A stretch of DNA of 52,696 nucleotides from Candidatus Saccharimonadota bacterium (GCA_025927415.1 JAICLK010000002.1:1-52696); one strand, 5' to 3'. Positions 1-9,583 are shown, counted from the first letter of the stretch. Numbers and translations: made by a program. Notes: generated by a model not told the origin, from the letters alone.

Positions 1-1144
1 CCTCGACGCCGTCGATCTCCGAAAGAATCTGCGGAACGATGGTGTTCTCCACGTCCGAACTGATGCCACTTCCGCGGGTGCGGAAGATGGAGTCCATCTC
101 GTCGAAGAACACGATGACCGGCATGCCCTCAGAGGCCAGCTCACGAGCGCGCTGGAAGACCAGGCGGATGTGCCGCTCGGTCTCGCCGACGTACTTGTTG
201 AGAAGCTCCGGACCCTTGACGCTGATGAAGAAGCTCTTGCCCTTCCGCGGCGGGGCCTTGGTGGTATCGCTCTGCGCATCAGCCTTGGCCTTGGCAGCCA
301 CCTGCTTAGCGAGCGAATTTGCCACTGCCTTGGCGATGAGCGTCTTGCCACAGCCTGGCGGGCCGTACAGCAACACACCCTTCGGTGGCTTGAGCTGATG
401 CTCGCGGTACAGATCCGCGTGCAGATATGGTAGCTCGATGGCGTCCCGGATCTGCTCGATCTGCGAGGACAAGCCGCCGATGTCGGTGTATTCGATGTCC
501 GGCACCTCTTCGAGCATGAGCTCCTCGGCCTCGGCCTTGGGGATCTTCTCGTAGACGTAGCCGGAACGTGGCTCGAGCAGCAGGCTGTCGCCGACCTTCA
601 GCGGCACATTGGAGAGTGAGCCAGCAAGCCGCACCACTTGCTCTTCGTCGGCGCGGCTGATGATCAGGGCTCGCTCGCCGTCGTCAAGCAACTGCTTGAG
701 CATGACGATTTCGCCGATCTTCTCGAACCCCTGGGCGATGACGACGTTGAGCGCCTCGTTGAGGATGACTTCCTGGCCGGGCCGAAGCTCGGACAGGTCG
801 ACGTTGGGACTGACGTTGACGCGCATCTTGCGACCGCCGGTGAAGACGTCCGCGGTGTTGTCGTCGCACGCCTCGAGGAACACGCCGAAGCCGCTCGGTG
901 GCTGCGCCAGCCGATCGACCTCTTCCTTCAGCGCGGTGATCTGCTCGCGAGCCTCACGCAGTGTCGACGATAGCCGCTCATTCTGGCTAGTCACCGAAGA
1001 GAGGCTGGCCTCGGTCTCCCGAAGTTGCTCTTCCAGCCGACGAACCGTCTGCGGTGCGCCTCTGAGTTGCTCACGAAGCGTCGTCACCTCCTCCTTGAGA
1101 GAGGAAATCTCCGCCCGTAGCTCCTCTGGCTTGTTGTTTTCCAC
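1..1144 (-). CDS. mpa: Proteasome-associated AAA+ ATPase (Mpa/ARC family), partial: C-terminus lies beyond the left window edge
   Basis: Reverse-strand reading from GTG at 1144 (GGGGGTGG upstream) is an open frame to position 1: [27 protein letters not shown] (coiled coil), an OB-like region, then [26 protein letters not shown] (Walker A), [72 protein letters not shown]. Matches the Mpa/ARC signature. Absent from the ORF track because it is open at the edge. Confidence 0.93.
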   Translation of the reverse strand, partial: MENNKPEELRAEISSLKEEVTTLREQLRGAPQTVRRLEEQLRETEASLSSVTSQNERLSSTLREAREQITALKEEVDRLAQPPSGFGVFLEACDDNTADVFTGGRKMRVNVSPNVDLSELRPGQEVILNEALNVVIAQGFEKIGEIVMLKQLLDDGERALIISRADEEQVVRLAGSLSNVPLKVGDSLLLEPRSGYVYEKIPKAEAEELMLEEVPDIEYTDIGGLSSQIEQIRDAIELPYLHADLYREHQLKPPKGVLLYGPPGCGKTLIAKAVANSLAKQVAAKAKADAQSDTTKAPPRKGKSFFISVKGPELLNKYVGETERHIRLVFQRARELASEGMPVIVFFDEMDSIFRTRGSGISSDVENTIVPQILSEIDGVE

Positions 1145-1254
1145 TGTGATTCCACCCCCAAGAATGGATTGATTGGGAAGGTACGTTTTACAACTTCACA
1201 CTTTGTAAAGTCGTGGACTATAAACTATAACATAACCTTGAGGTTGTCGCCAGG

Positions 1255-1683
1255 CTATCGAGCTGCGTGTTGTTTGCGGGCTTCGTTCGCCCAATGGTCG
1301 GCCAGTTCGTTGCCCTCGTGCCCCACATGGCCACGTACCCATATGAGCATGGCTTTGCTTTGGCGGTACAGCGGGCAAACCTCGCGCACAATATCGAGGT
1401 TTTTTATCTCCCCACCCTTCTTTTTCCAGCCATTTTTCTCCCACGTAAGCGACCATTTGGTGATGACATTTATCCAAAACTCGCTGTCGGAGTAGATTTC
1501 GCATGGCTCGCCGTTGGCGTGTTTCAACGCCGCCATAATGGCAAAGCCCTCCATGCGAATGTTGGTCGTTTGGCCGCCGCCCGGCTCGCTGCCGAGCACC
1601 GCCGGTTTGCCGTCTAGAACTACCGAAAACCCGCCTGGACCAGGATTCGGGCTAGCGCTGCCATCGGTGTAATATTTGATCAT
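1255..1683 (-). CDS. rnhA: Ribonuclease HI
   Basis: MIKYYTDGSASPNPGPGGFSVVL...MEGFAIMAALK...IYSDSEFWINVITKW...WVRGHVGHEGNELADHWANEA. Start taken at 1683 (ATGA overlap with the upstream gene), not the ORF-track start at 1749. Confidence 0.93.
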   Translation of the reverse strand: MIKYYTDGSASPNPGPGGFSVVLDGKPAVLGSEPGGGQTTNIRMEGFAIMAALKHANGEPCEIYSDSEFWINVITKWSLTWEKNGWKKKGGEIKNLDIVREVCPLYRQSKAMLIWVRGHVGHEGNELADHWANEARKQHAAR

Positions 1684-2525
1684 TGAACGCCAACCAGCGC
1701 GTTGTAAGCGTCCGCTGCCTGGTGCTGTTGTTGCAAAATTTGCTGACAATTTGTCACATCTTGGTTATAGGTGGCAAGTTGTTGAAGGTTATTGGTATTC
1801 ACATCGCTACGTTCGGCGATCAATTTGTTTGAGCAATCTTTATACTCAGCGCTCAGCTGGTCGTACTTATGTTTCGCAGCCGCAATTTTACTGTGGTTGC
1901 CGACCATGTTGGTAAGCGCCGAAACGGATGGCGTCTTCACCGCAAAGCCGATGCCACAAAGCACAAGCAGTCCAAACGCTGTCGCCGTGACTATTCGTAA
2001 CTTGCGCGATGGCTTCAGGCGCAGGTGTAATTTGCCGGCGTGACGCGCTTTGCGCTCAACCGGCTCTGCCGTAGCTTGCATTTGCTGAGCCTCAGGTTGC
2101 GGCTGTTCAGCTTCCTGAACCTCCGCCCTTACCGGTGCAGCTGCCTGTTTGTGTGCGTGCATATTTGCAGCGTGGTGCGTCTGACTTCCCGCAGCTTGTC
2201 GTGCCGACAGATGTTCAGCAATGTAGTCGCGCAGCATCTTGGAATAAAGCCCGCTCACACTGCCCGCCTGGCGCACTGCTTCTTTCATGAACTCCAACGC
2301 TTTTTGTTCCTCGCCGCTTTCGCCATAGATAAGCGTCTGCGCCTCTAGCATCCGGCCATACACCGCACTATAAAACGGTTGGGTCTTATAATTTCTCTCG
2401 ATAGAATCAAGCTGATTTTGCACCGACCGCAACAGCGACTGCGTGAGCGAACGCGCCTCGATGTGCTTCTCAATTTCATCAATTATCCCCTGTATGTGCG
2501 TCGTCAAACGACCTTCTGTCCCCAT
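1680..2525 (-). CDS. Hypothetical protein, single TM segment (LRIVTATAFGLLVLCGIGFAV), helical N-terminal half
   Basis: Complete ORF with GAGGG SD-like element upstream; one hydrophobic segment. Confidence 0.75.
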   Translation of the reverse strand: MGTEGRLTTHIQGIIDEIEKHIEARSLTQSLLRSVQNQLDSIERNYKTQPFYSAVYGRMLEAQTLIYGESGEEQKALEFMKEAVRQAGSVSGLYSKMLRDYIAEHLSARQAAGSQTHHAANMHAHKQAAAPVRAEVQEAEQPQPEAQQMQATAEPVERKARHAGKLHLRLKPSRKLRIVTATAFGLLVLCGIGFAVKTPSVSALTNMVGNHSKIAAAKHKYDQLSAEYKDCSNKLIAERSDVNTNNLQQLATYNQDVTNCQQILQQQHQAADAYNALVGVQ

Positions 2526-2643
2526 ACTACTTTGCCCTCTTTTTTAAGTTTTTCTCTTAAGTTGTGTTTTTATTGTACGCGTATAAATTGCTTGTGTTAA
2601 GACCTATTTTTGCTAAACTGCAAAAATCTGTGGAAAACTCTAG

Positions 2644-4011
2644 CTAGCGATTATTGAGATCCTCGATTTTGACGCGCGTTTGCTCGGTAGTGTCGCGGTC
2701 GCGGACGGTTACGGTACCATCTTCCAACGTTTGGAAGTCGATGACGACACACTCCGGCGTGCCAATTTCGTCTTGGCGGCGATAGCGCTTGCCGATGTTG
2801 CCGTTGTCATCCCACATCACTGCACCGTGCTTTTGCTTCATCGCTGCATAGACTTCACGCGCCTTCTCCACCAGCTCCGGCTTGTTCTTGAGCAGCGGAC
2901 TCACCGCCATCTTCACTGGCGCTAAATCTTTGTGGAGTTTGAGCACCGTGCGCTCTTCGCCATTTTCCAACGTTTCGACGGTGTAGGCGTCGCTTAAAAT
3001 CGCCAGGAATACGCGGCCCATGCCCATAGAAGTTTCCAAAATCCATGGGATGTATTTTTCGTGACTGACTGGGTCTTGATAGTTGAGGTCGGTACCGGAG
3101 AATTTCATATGCTGCGAAAGGTCGTAGTCAGTGCGATCGTGCACGCCCTCCACTTCGTCGAAGCCGAGCGATGGGAAGTTGTATTCGATATCCCATGCAT
3201 CCTTAGCGTAGAACACTAGATTTTCGTGTTGATGCCAACGGAGACTTTCTTCCCTGACGCCAAGCGAGAGCCACCAATCCCAGCGACGTTGCTTGATGCG
3301 CTGAAACTCTTCCTCGTTTTCGTGCGGACGAATGAAAAACTGCGTGTCGGCCTGCTCGAACTCACGCGTACGGAACAGGAAGTTGCGCGGGCTGATTTCA
3401 TTACGAAAAGCTTTGCCGATCTGCGCAATACCAAACGGCACCTTCACCGGCATGGTGTCCACCACATTTTTGAAGTTCAGATAAATTCCTTGGCAGGCTT
3501 CACCCGGCAAATACACCGGGCGTTCATCTAGACCCGTAAAGTCGCCGAGGTTGGCTTTTACGAGTAAGTTGAATGCTTTAGCTTCGGTAAAAACTTGGGC
3601 ACCGCACTTCGGGCATTTGATTTTGCTACGGTTTTCATCGAAGAGTTTGTTCAGCTCCGCCTCGCTCATTTTCTCATCGGCCTGCACGCCGATGGCGCTC
3701 AGCTCTTTGTCCACGCGGATGCGTGTGTGGCAAACTTTGCATTCTGCCAGCGGGTCGGAAAAACCAGCGAGGTGGCCGGATGCTTCCCAGACCTTTGGAT
3801 TCTTAAACATTGCGGAGTCGACACCCACAAAATCATCGCGGTCGTAGACATTGGCCTTCCACCACGATTTTTTGATGTTGTTGAGCAGCTCCACGCCGTT
3901 CGGCCCGAAGTCATACAGCCCGGCCTCACCGCCATAAATGTCACTGCCCGGGTACACAAACCCGCGGCGCTTGGCCAAACTAACAATATCTTCAAGTGTT
4001 TTCTCTTTCAT
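2644..4011 (-). CDS. glyS: Glycyl-tRNA synthetase (class II, single chain)
   Basis: MKEKTLEDIVSLAKRRGFVYPGSDIYGGEAGLYDFGPNGVELLNNIKKSWW...GIAQIGKAFRNEISPRNFLFRTREFEQADTQFF; internal Met chosen over MLGR extension. Confidence 0.96.
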   Translation of the reverse strand: MKEKTLEDIVSLAKRRGFVYPGSDIYGGEAGLYDFGPNGVELLNNIKKSWWKANVYDRDDFVGVDSAMFKNPKVWEASGHLAGFSDPLAECKVCHTRIRVDKELSAIGVQADEKMSEAELNKLFDENRSKIKCPKCGAQVFTEAKAFNLLVKANLGDFTGLDERPVYLPGEACQGIYLNFKNVVDTMPVKVPFGIAQIGKAFRNEISPRNFLFRTREFEQADTQFFIRPHENEEEFQRIKQRRWDWWLSLGVREESLRWHQHENLVFYAKDAWDIEYNFPSLGFDEVEGVHDRTDYDLSQHMKFSGTDLNYQDPVSHEKYIPWILETSMGMGRVFLAILSDAYTVETLENGEERTVLKLHKDLAPVKMAVSPLLKNKPELVEKAREVYAAMKQKHGAVMWDDNGNIGKRYRRQDEIGTPECVVIDFQTLEDGTVTVRDRDTTEQTRVKIEDLNNR

Positions 4012-4022
4012 TCTGCCGAGCA

Positions 4023-4709
4023 TTATATCCTAAGCTGGGCGGCAAGCATAGTGCCCACCATCGGTGTGAGTGCGCGTGCCAGCTCAGTACTGCCCTGCAC
4101 TTTTTGCAAAACTGCCGGCGTGTGCTGGCCGAACAGCAGGCGCAAAAATTTGATGTGGTCGGCGCTGTACGCACCGTTTGGCGCAAATGCCATATGGTCG
4201 AAATCGAAAGCGTACGTTTTGTCGGCATCAAGTTTGGCACCCGTTTGCTCGGTTTGCAAGTTTGGCGAATGTCCGGCAAGCCGCAGCAGCTGCGTGGCAA
4301 ACCAGAGTTTGATAAGTTCCACGTTCACGTCCGCGTCGTCCAAAGCCTCAAACGCCCGCTGTAACAGATGAAAATATGCTGGCTCCGGCTCGTCTTCGGT
4401 AACTTTGTCGAGTTGCTTGATGAGTTCGTAGCCAAGCATGGTGCGATCGATATCCTCAACAATGTGGCGATAGTGTTTGGCCAGGCGCGTCGAAACAAGC
4501 GTGCCGATGTCACCCCTGCCCTTTATGAATGTGATGTCGCTGATGCTGAACAGCTCGATGCCGCCGGCCAGCTTGGACTTTATACGCCGCACGCCTTTGG
4601 CCATCAGCCGCAGTTTGCCCCGCTCTGGTGTGAGCAGGGTCAAAATTCGGTCGGCCTCGCCAAAGTCGGTGCGACCCAAGATGATACCTTTGGCAGTGAT
4701 TTGATTCAT
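4023..4709 (-). CDS. recO: DNA repair protein RecO
   Basis: MNQITAKGIILGRTDFGEADRILTLLTPERGKLRLMAKGVRRIKSKLAGGIELFSI: RecO N-terminal OB-fold pattern. Confidence 0.9.
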   Translation of the reverse strand: MNQITAKGIILGRTDFGEADRILTLLTPERGKLRLMAKGVRRIKSKLAGGIELFSISDITFIKGRGDIGTLVSTRLAKHYRHIVEDIDRTMLGYELIKQLDKVTEDEPEPAYFHLLQRAFEALDDADVNVELIKLWFATQLLRLAGHSPNLQTEQTGAKLDADKTYAFDFDHMAFAPNGAYSADHIKFLRLLFGQHTPAVLQKVQGSTELARALTPMVGTMLAAQLRI

Positions 4710-5089
4710 GCGACCTGCAGTACGCCCTCGACAGTTTGCAGCAATTTTTTAAGGCTAGTGCGCGGCTTGTAGCAATACGCGCTCACGCCCAGCTGCTTGG
4801 TAAGTGTGCTGGCACTTTTATGAAACTCCCCTGGCGGCACATAGCTAAGAATGACCACGGGAATATTCTGCCAGTCAGCGTACGAACGAAACTCGTATAA
4901 AAACTCCACGCCGCCGTGCGCGACAAGCTGGAGTTCGAGTAACACCAAGTCTGGCTGGGTTTCGTCTGCCGATTGGATGGCGTCTTGCGCGGTGGCGCTC
5001 ACCTGCACCGTATGCGCGGCTTGCGTGAGCGCATGCGCGTATGTGCTCGCGAGCTGTCTATCTGGTTCTATGAGCAAAATGTTCGCCAT
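4706..5089 (-). CDS. Response-regulator receiver-like domain protein (phospho-acceptor Asp replaced by Glu)
   Basis: MANILLIEPDRQLASTYAHALTQAAHTVQVSATAQDAIQSADETQPDLVLLELQLVAHGGVEFLYEFRSYADWQNIPVVILSYVP...AYCYKPRTSLKKLLQ; receiver fold with LLEL in place of LLD(L/V). Internal Met at 5089. Confidence 0.85.
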   Translation of the reverse strand: MANILLIEPDRQLASTYAHALTQAAHTVQVSATAQDAIQSADETQPDLVLLELQLVAHGGVEFLYEFRSYADWQNIPVVILSYVPPGEFHKSASTLTKQLGVSAYCYKPRTSLKKLLQTVEGVLQVA

Positions 5090-5093
5090 ATTG

Positions 5094-5825
5094 CTATACC
5101 AGCTGGAGTTGTTGGCTCGACAGCAACGTGACGGCAAAGCCTGGCAGTTTGCGATGACGACCGACACGCAACTGCGCTTGCATAGCGTTTAGAATTGCGT
5201 CAGCAATGAACACGCCGGCGGCGCTGCCTGGCAGTTCGTTCACAAATGGTTGGCGTGTGTGGCCGGCAAGCCGTTTGCCGCGGCGAAGCGATTCGGGCGT
5301 GAGCTGTTCGGCATCAAAATACATACCGGTTACAATGCCGGCTTTCGTACGGTGCGCACTCAAGCGCAGCTGTTGTTGCCCGGTACCAAGTGCCGGCAGT
5401 GCTTCGATAACAGAGTAGCCCAGGCTGATGAGGGCCGCCGTGAGCGCGCGAGCATTCGCCACCACCGGCTCGTACCGGCCGCCAATATCGATCTGCACCT
5501 CCACGCCATAGTCGCGCGCCACACTCATGAGGGCCGCCTGCGTTTCGTACAGCACCGCACCCACCGACACCGGCTGCGTGGCAAACGCCGCCTGCGGATC
5601 ACGTGCCAAATGTAAACTGAGCAGATACCCATCCAAGAGTCGCAGACTTGCATCGGCATGCATTTGCATACCACGCAGCTGTTGCAGTGGCGCGCCGTCG
5701 CTGTTCATTGCCAGCAACTCGGCCTGGCGTGCAATCCGCAACATAGGCGACTTCAAACCTTCAGCCAATGACATAAAAAGCTGATCGAACGCACCTAACA
5801 CCAGCTTGTCCTCGGTTGATTGCAC
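5094..5825 (-). CDS. Degenerate cytosolic histidine-kinase-like protein (HisKA/HATPase-like)
   Basis: FDQLFMSLAEGLKSPMLRIARQAELL resembles an H-box helix; ANARALTAALISLGYSVIEAL resembles an N-box region; directly upstream of the receiver gene; GTG start. Confidence 0.6.
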   Translation of the reverse strand: MQSTEDKLVLGAFDQLFMSLAEGLKSPMLRIARQAELLAMNSDGAPLQQLRGMQMHADASLRLLDGYLLSLHLARDPQAAFATQPVSVGAVLYETQAALMSVARDYGVEVQIDIGGRYEPVVANARALTAALISLGYSVIEALPALGTGQQQLRLSAHRTKAGIVTGMYFDAEQLTPESLRRGKRLAGHTRQPFVNELPGSAAGVFIADAILNAMQAQLRVGRHRKLPGFAVTLLSSQQLQLV

Positions 5826-5892
5826 TGTTTTACCCTCGCCTTTACCTACAGCCAGTATAGCACTCGCCGCGTATCAGCGACTACTGCTTAAC

Positions 5893-6576
5893 CTACGGTG
5901 TAAAGGTGAAGTTCGGCAAAATAATTTTGGTGAAATCCGGCAAAAACTGCGTTCCTTCGGTCCAGATTTCCAACGTTTGGCCGCGTACCGGTAAGACGAT
6001 AAGCGTACCCGTTTTTTGGTCTTGGATTTGCCCCGTAAGTTCTGACCCAACAACGCTCGGCACTTTGGGCAAGGTGTACGGCTGGATCTGCACCTGCCCA
6101 GCCTGCAGTTGAGCCTGGTATTGTTGCAGGGTGGCAGCGTAGCTTGTCTGCTCAATTTGTATACGCAACGCAAAGTTTACCGTGGTCTGATTGCCACTAT
6201 TGTTCTGGCCCGTGTCTGGCACCACGTCCGGGTAGAAGTAGCCATCGACTGGCGGATCGTTTCCATCAACCACAGCGATATAAGAACTCCATGTTTTGGG
6301 ATAGATAACCTGAAAACTGCCATACGTCGGCGTAGCCGTGAAGGTTTTATAGGGCTTTTTCTCCTGCTCTGCAAATTGGGTGTTGAGCTGGGTAGTAAGC
6401 TGTGCGTTAGCCGCTTTCACTGCGTCGGCTGCCACTTTGTCGGCATGGTAGCGATATTTCGTCATATTGTTGTACGACCAGTACGCAAAGCCGCCAGTGC
6501 CAAACAAAATGAGCACCACCAAAATGAGCGGAATAAGCAGGATATTGAACTCGCCGCGCGCGTTCAGCTTTCTCAT
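5893..6576 (-). CDS. Membrane-anchored hypothetical protein, extracytoplasmic C-terminal domain
   Basis: MRKLNARGEFNILLIPLILVVLILFGTGGFAYWSYNNMTKYRYHADKVAADAVKAANAQL...; one N-terminal TM. Internal Met at 6576 preferred. Confidence 0.75.
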   Translation of the reverse strand: MRKLNARGEFNILLIPLILVVLILFGTGGFAYWSYNNMTKYRYHADKVAADAVKAANAQLTTQLNTQFAEQEKKPYKTFTATPTYGSFQVIYPKTWSSYIAVVDGNDPPVDGYFYPDVVPDTGQNNSGNQTTVNFALRIQIEQTSYAATLQQYQAQLQAGQVQIQPYTLPKVPSVVGSELTGQIQDQKTGTLIVLPVRGQTLEIWTEGTQFLPDFTKIILPNFTFTP

Positions 6577-6622
6577 ACTGATTATGGTAACTGAGAAATG
6601 GCCAGTTTGGCAAGCACTCATT

Positions 6623-7117
6623 TTACTTATATTCGTACAAATACACGCCGCGCCTGTCAGAACGCAGTGGTTTTTTGTGCGGCACGGTGAACGCAAAGCT
6701 CACCAACTTGACGGGCTTACGTGGCCATTGAGTAATAATGTTATCCAACTTTGACATGTGCTTCTGCAGGATAAATACAAAAATTCCATCTGTTTTGGGC
6801 CATTTTTCGCTCTGCCACAAATTACCCCAAACCACTCTAACCTGTTTGCGATATCGCCACGTCCGCAGCCAGCAAACTGCCACCAAAATGGGATTGAGTT
6901 CAATGCCAACGGCGTTCCAGCCACGCTGCGCAGCAGCAATTAAGATTTTGCCATCGCCGCAGCCAAGCTCCAGTAAGGTTTGGCCGGGCTTGAGATCTAT
7001 CAAATCCATGGCAATTTTGGCTTGGTTCGACAGCGTTGGCACATATGGTGCACCAAAAAGTAGCACAAAACCAAAACAAAGAATGACGATAATGACGGCC
7101 AGCAGCAGCCACTCCAT
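6623..7117 (-). CDS. Membrane-anchored class I SAM-dependent methyltransferase
   Basis: N-terminal hydrophobic segment MEWLLLAVIIVILCFGFVLLFG, then GQTLLELGCGDGKILIAAAQRGWNAVGIELNP (motif I and post-I). Confidence 0.82.
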   Translation of the reverse strand: MEWLLLAVIIVILCFGFVLLFGAPYVPTLSNQAKIAMDLIDLKPGQTLLELGCGDGKILIAAAQRGWNAVGIELNPILVAVCWLRTWRYRKQVRVVWGNLWQSEKWPKTDGIFVFILQKHMSKLDNIITQWPRKPVKLVSFAFTVPHKKPLRSDRRGVYLYEYK

Positions 7118-7123
7118 GCTCGT

Positions 7124-7327
7124 CTACTTTTCCCTGCCGAACTTGGCTTTCAGCTGTGTGATACGATTTTCGGCCTCATGCAAGTGCTTTTCCATTTGCT
7201 TCGTCAGCTCGAGTGCTTGCTCAAACAGCACAGTTGCTTCATCGATGTCCACATCCGGACTTTGTAACTTCGCCAGCACCTCGTCCAGGCGAGCGTTCAA
7301 GGCTTGATAGGTTTCTTTTTCCATCAC
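7124..7327 (-). CDS. xseB: Exodeoxyribonuclease VII small subunit
   Basis: 67 aa, TYQALNARLDEVLAKLQSPDVDIDEATVLFEQALELTKQMEKHLHEAENRI; overlaps xseA. Confidence 0.93.
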   Translation of the reverse strand: MMEKETYQALNARLDEVLAKLQSPDVDIDEATVLFEQALELTKQMEKHLHEAENRITQLKAKFGREK

Positions 7328-8439
7328 TCAATCTCCTTCACGGCGGCGCGCAAGCGCGAATCCGCCAGCTGTATTTCTATAATAGCACCTGGTTTCGTCT
7401 CTTTTGCACTGCGTAACAAGTGGCCATTTTCGGTATGAACAATTGCGTAGCCACGGCGTAAAGCAGCGTCTGGGCTGAGCACCTTGAGGAGTTCTCGCCG
7501 GCGCTGTTGCTCGTCTTTGGTACGTTGTATAAGTTGCTGAACGGTGGCCAGCAGATCGTCGCGGGTGGTTTGCAATGTGTCGCGTTCGGTAGCGAGCTTG
7601 GTTACGAGGAGTTCTGCGGCTGCTTCACGGCGCTCGCGCAAACGCGCCAGCATTTCTTTTTTGTCTGGCACCAGCAGTTCCGCGGCATTGCTAGGCGTGC
7701 TGGCGCGGCAGTCGGCGGCAAGCTCTGCCAGGCTAACGTCGACTTCGTGGCCGATGGCAACGAGCGTGGGGATACGGCTAGCGGCAACTGCGCGTGTAAC
7801 TTGCTCGGTGCTAAAAGCTTGCAAATCGTCGGCGCTGCCGCCACCACGGATTACCACCAGCACCGCTGGCTGCTCGGCCATTTGATTGAATTGTTCGATG
7901 GCTGCAACAATCTGCCCGGGCGCAGACTCACCTTGCACTTGCACGTCGATGAACCGAATATCCAGCCCGCACCAGCGTGCGTTCAAAATTTTGGTGAAAT
8001 CCGCGTACGCGGCCGACTCTTTTGAAGTTATAAGCCCGATTGTCTTCGGTGGATACGGCAACGGACGCTTGCGCACGTCGTCGAACAATCCCTCGGCCCG
8101 CAGTTTTGCCTCGAGCAAGTTCGCCGCCTTCTTAATGGAGCCTTCGCCAACTGGCCGGATGGACTGTACATTCACGCTAAAGCCGAACTGCTGGTGCAGG
8201 CGTGGGCTACCGCGAACTTCCAACATCATGCCGTCTTCCAGTGGCCCGGGCAGCGCATAGACGGTGCCGAAAAACCGCACGCTGGCGAACTCATCCTTGA
8301 GGTCGAAATACACCCAACGATTTTTGCTCACTTTAAAGTTGGCCAGTTCGCCAACGATAGCGACAAACGGATATGCATACTCAAACGTCTGGTTGACCAG
8401 CGCCACAAAATCGCTGACCGGCAAGGCAACCTCGTTCAT
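7324..8439 (-). CDS. xseA: Exodeoxyribonuclease VII large subunit
   Basis: VALPVSDFVALVNQTFE...VYFDLKDEFASVRFFG...GLITSKESAAYADFTKIL...VVIRGGGSADDLQAFSTEQVTRAVAASRIPTLVAIGHEVDVSLAELAADCRASTPSNAAELL. Confidence 0.96.
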   Translation of the reverse strand: MNEVALPVSDFVALVNQTFEYAYPFVAIVGELANFKVSKNRWVYFDLKDEFASVRFFGTVYALPGPLEDGMMLEVRGSPRLHQQFGFSVNVQSIRPVGEGSIKKAANLLEAKLRAEGLFDDVRKRPLPYPPKTIGLITSKESAAYADFTKILNARWCGLDIRFIDVQVQGESAPGQIVAAIEQFNQMAEQPAVLVVIRGGGSADDLQAFSTEQVTRAVAASRIPTLVAIGHEVDVSLAELAADCRASTPSNAAELLVPDKKEMLARLRERREAAAELLVTKLATERDTLQTTRDDLLATVQQLIQRTKDEQQRRRELLKVLSPDAALRRGYAIVHTENGHLLRSAKETKPGAIIEIQLADSRLRAAVKEIE

Positions 8440-9488
8440 ACTTGCGGCGCTTCAGGCTGATGCAATGTGCGATGATAGAAGTAGTAGCCCGGCGGCAACT
8501 GAATAAGCATGTTTAGCACGCGGTACATCACGGTTACGGGCAGGCTCACGGCGGCCGGCACACCGGTGGCTACCAATACACCGGTCATCAGCGCCTCGTA
8601 CACACCGACGCCGCCCGGCAGCACCGACACAAAGCCCGCAAAGTTTGCCACCGCATACGCCAAGATTACCGCGCCCGGATTCACCCAATGTCCAAACGCG
8701 ATATACACCACATACACCGCTGCAACTTCGGCGAGATTGGCACAAAAACCCCACCAGAACGGACCACGCAGCTGGTGATACTGTTGCTCGATAAGCTTAT
8801 AATTTTGATGCAACTCCTCTACCGCCTCGCGCGCGCGCCGCATGTTGATTGTCTCTGGATGGCGAGGCCGCACTAAATGGATAACTTGATTGAGTAGGCG
8901 CGTCAGGAAGGCGAATGTCGCCTGAATGCGCCGCTCATGCCCGATAATCATCACAAAGGCAAACGTGCCGACCAGCATCAACGTAGAGATAGTCGACGCT
9001 ACCAAAATCACGAAATCGCTCACATTACCGCCGATAGCAATGCACAGCAAGCCGAAAATCAGCAAAATTTCAAACGACAGCAACAGCAACGCTAACTTAA
9101 CAAGATGCACCAGCGTGGCGCGCCCGCCGGTAATCTTGTCGCGCTCGCTGCGCATGCGCATGGCAAAATACGAAATGCCCGACACGCCGCCGCTTGGAAA
9201 TACACTGTTCACAAAGTTCAACTCCAGTGAGGATTCAAACAAAAAGCGATATTTGAGTTTGTTACCCACCACACTAAACAACCCCTGGTACTGTTTGGCT
9301 TGCGCATGGTAGTTCAGCCACTCAATCGGAATGAGCAGCAGCAACACCCACACATTGACCTTTGAAAAGTTGCGGATGGTGTCGCCCAGCTGATGTCGCA
9401 CGGCAAACACCAACACAACCAACGCCACAACGGTGATAACATTAACAATCAGCTTCCACCGTCGTTTTAGCGTAGCTGAGTCATTCAT
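8436..9488 (-). CDS. Lysylphosphatidylglycerol synthase-TM-like / flippase-like integral membrane protein
   Basis: Multiple TM segments; FVNSVFPSGGVSGISYFAMRM and GFVSVLPGGVGVYEALMTGVLVATGVP motifs. Start at MNDSATLK (9488). Confidence 0.85.
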   Translation of the reverse strand: MNDSATLKRRWKLIVNVITVVALVVLVFAVRHQLGDTIRNFSKVNVWVLLLLIPIEWLNYHAQAKQYQGLFSVVGNKLKYRFLFESSLELNFVNSVFPSGGVSGISYFAMRMRSERDKITGGRATLVHLVKLALLLLSFEILLIFGLLCIAIGGNVSDFVILVASTISTLMLVGTFAFVMIIGHERRIQATFAFLTRLLNQVIHLVRPRHPETINMRRAREAVEELHQNYKLIEQQYHQLRGPFWWGFCANLAEVAAVYVVYIAFGHWVNPGAVILAYAVANFAGFVSVLPGGVGVYEALMTGVLVATGVPAAVSLPVTVMYRVLNMLIQLPPGYYFYHRTLHQPEAPQV

Positions 9489-9583
9489 GCCTACTAGCTT
9501 ACCACAAGAACCCCTGCCCTTGCTGGTCGCAGAATTGTGAGCGGCGTTTAGGATTGGGTTCGTTCCGCGGTATAATTGAGGCA

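Noticed and set aside
609-1172. 187-aa + strand ORF listed at the left edge
   Set aside because: Ser/Arg-rich antisense of the Mpa/ARC coding frame.
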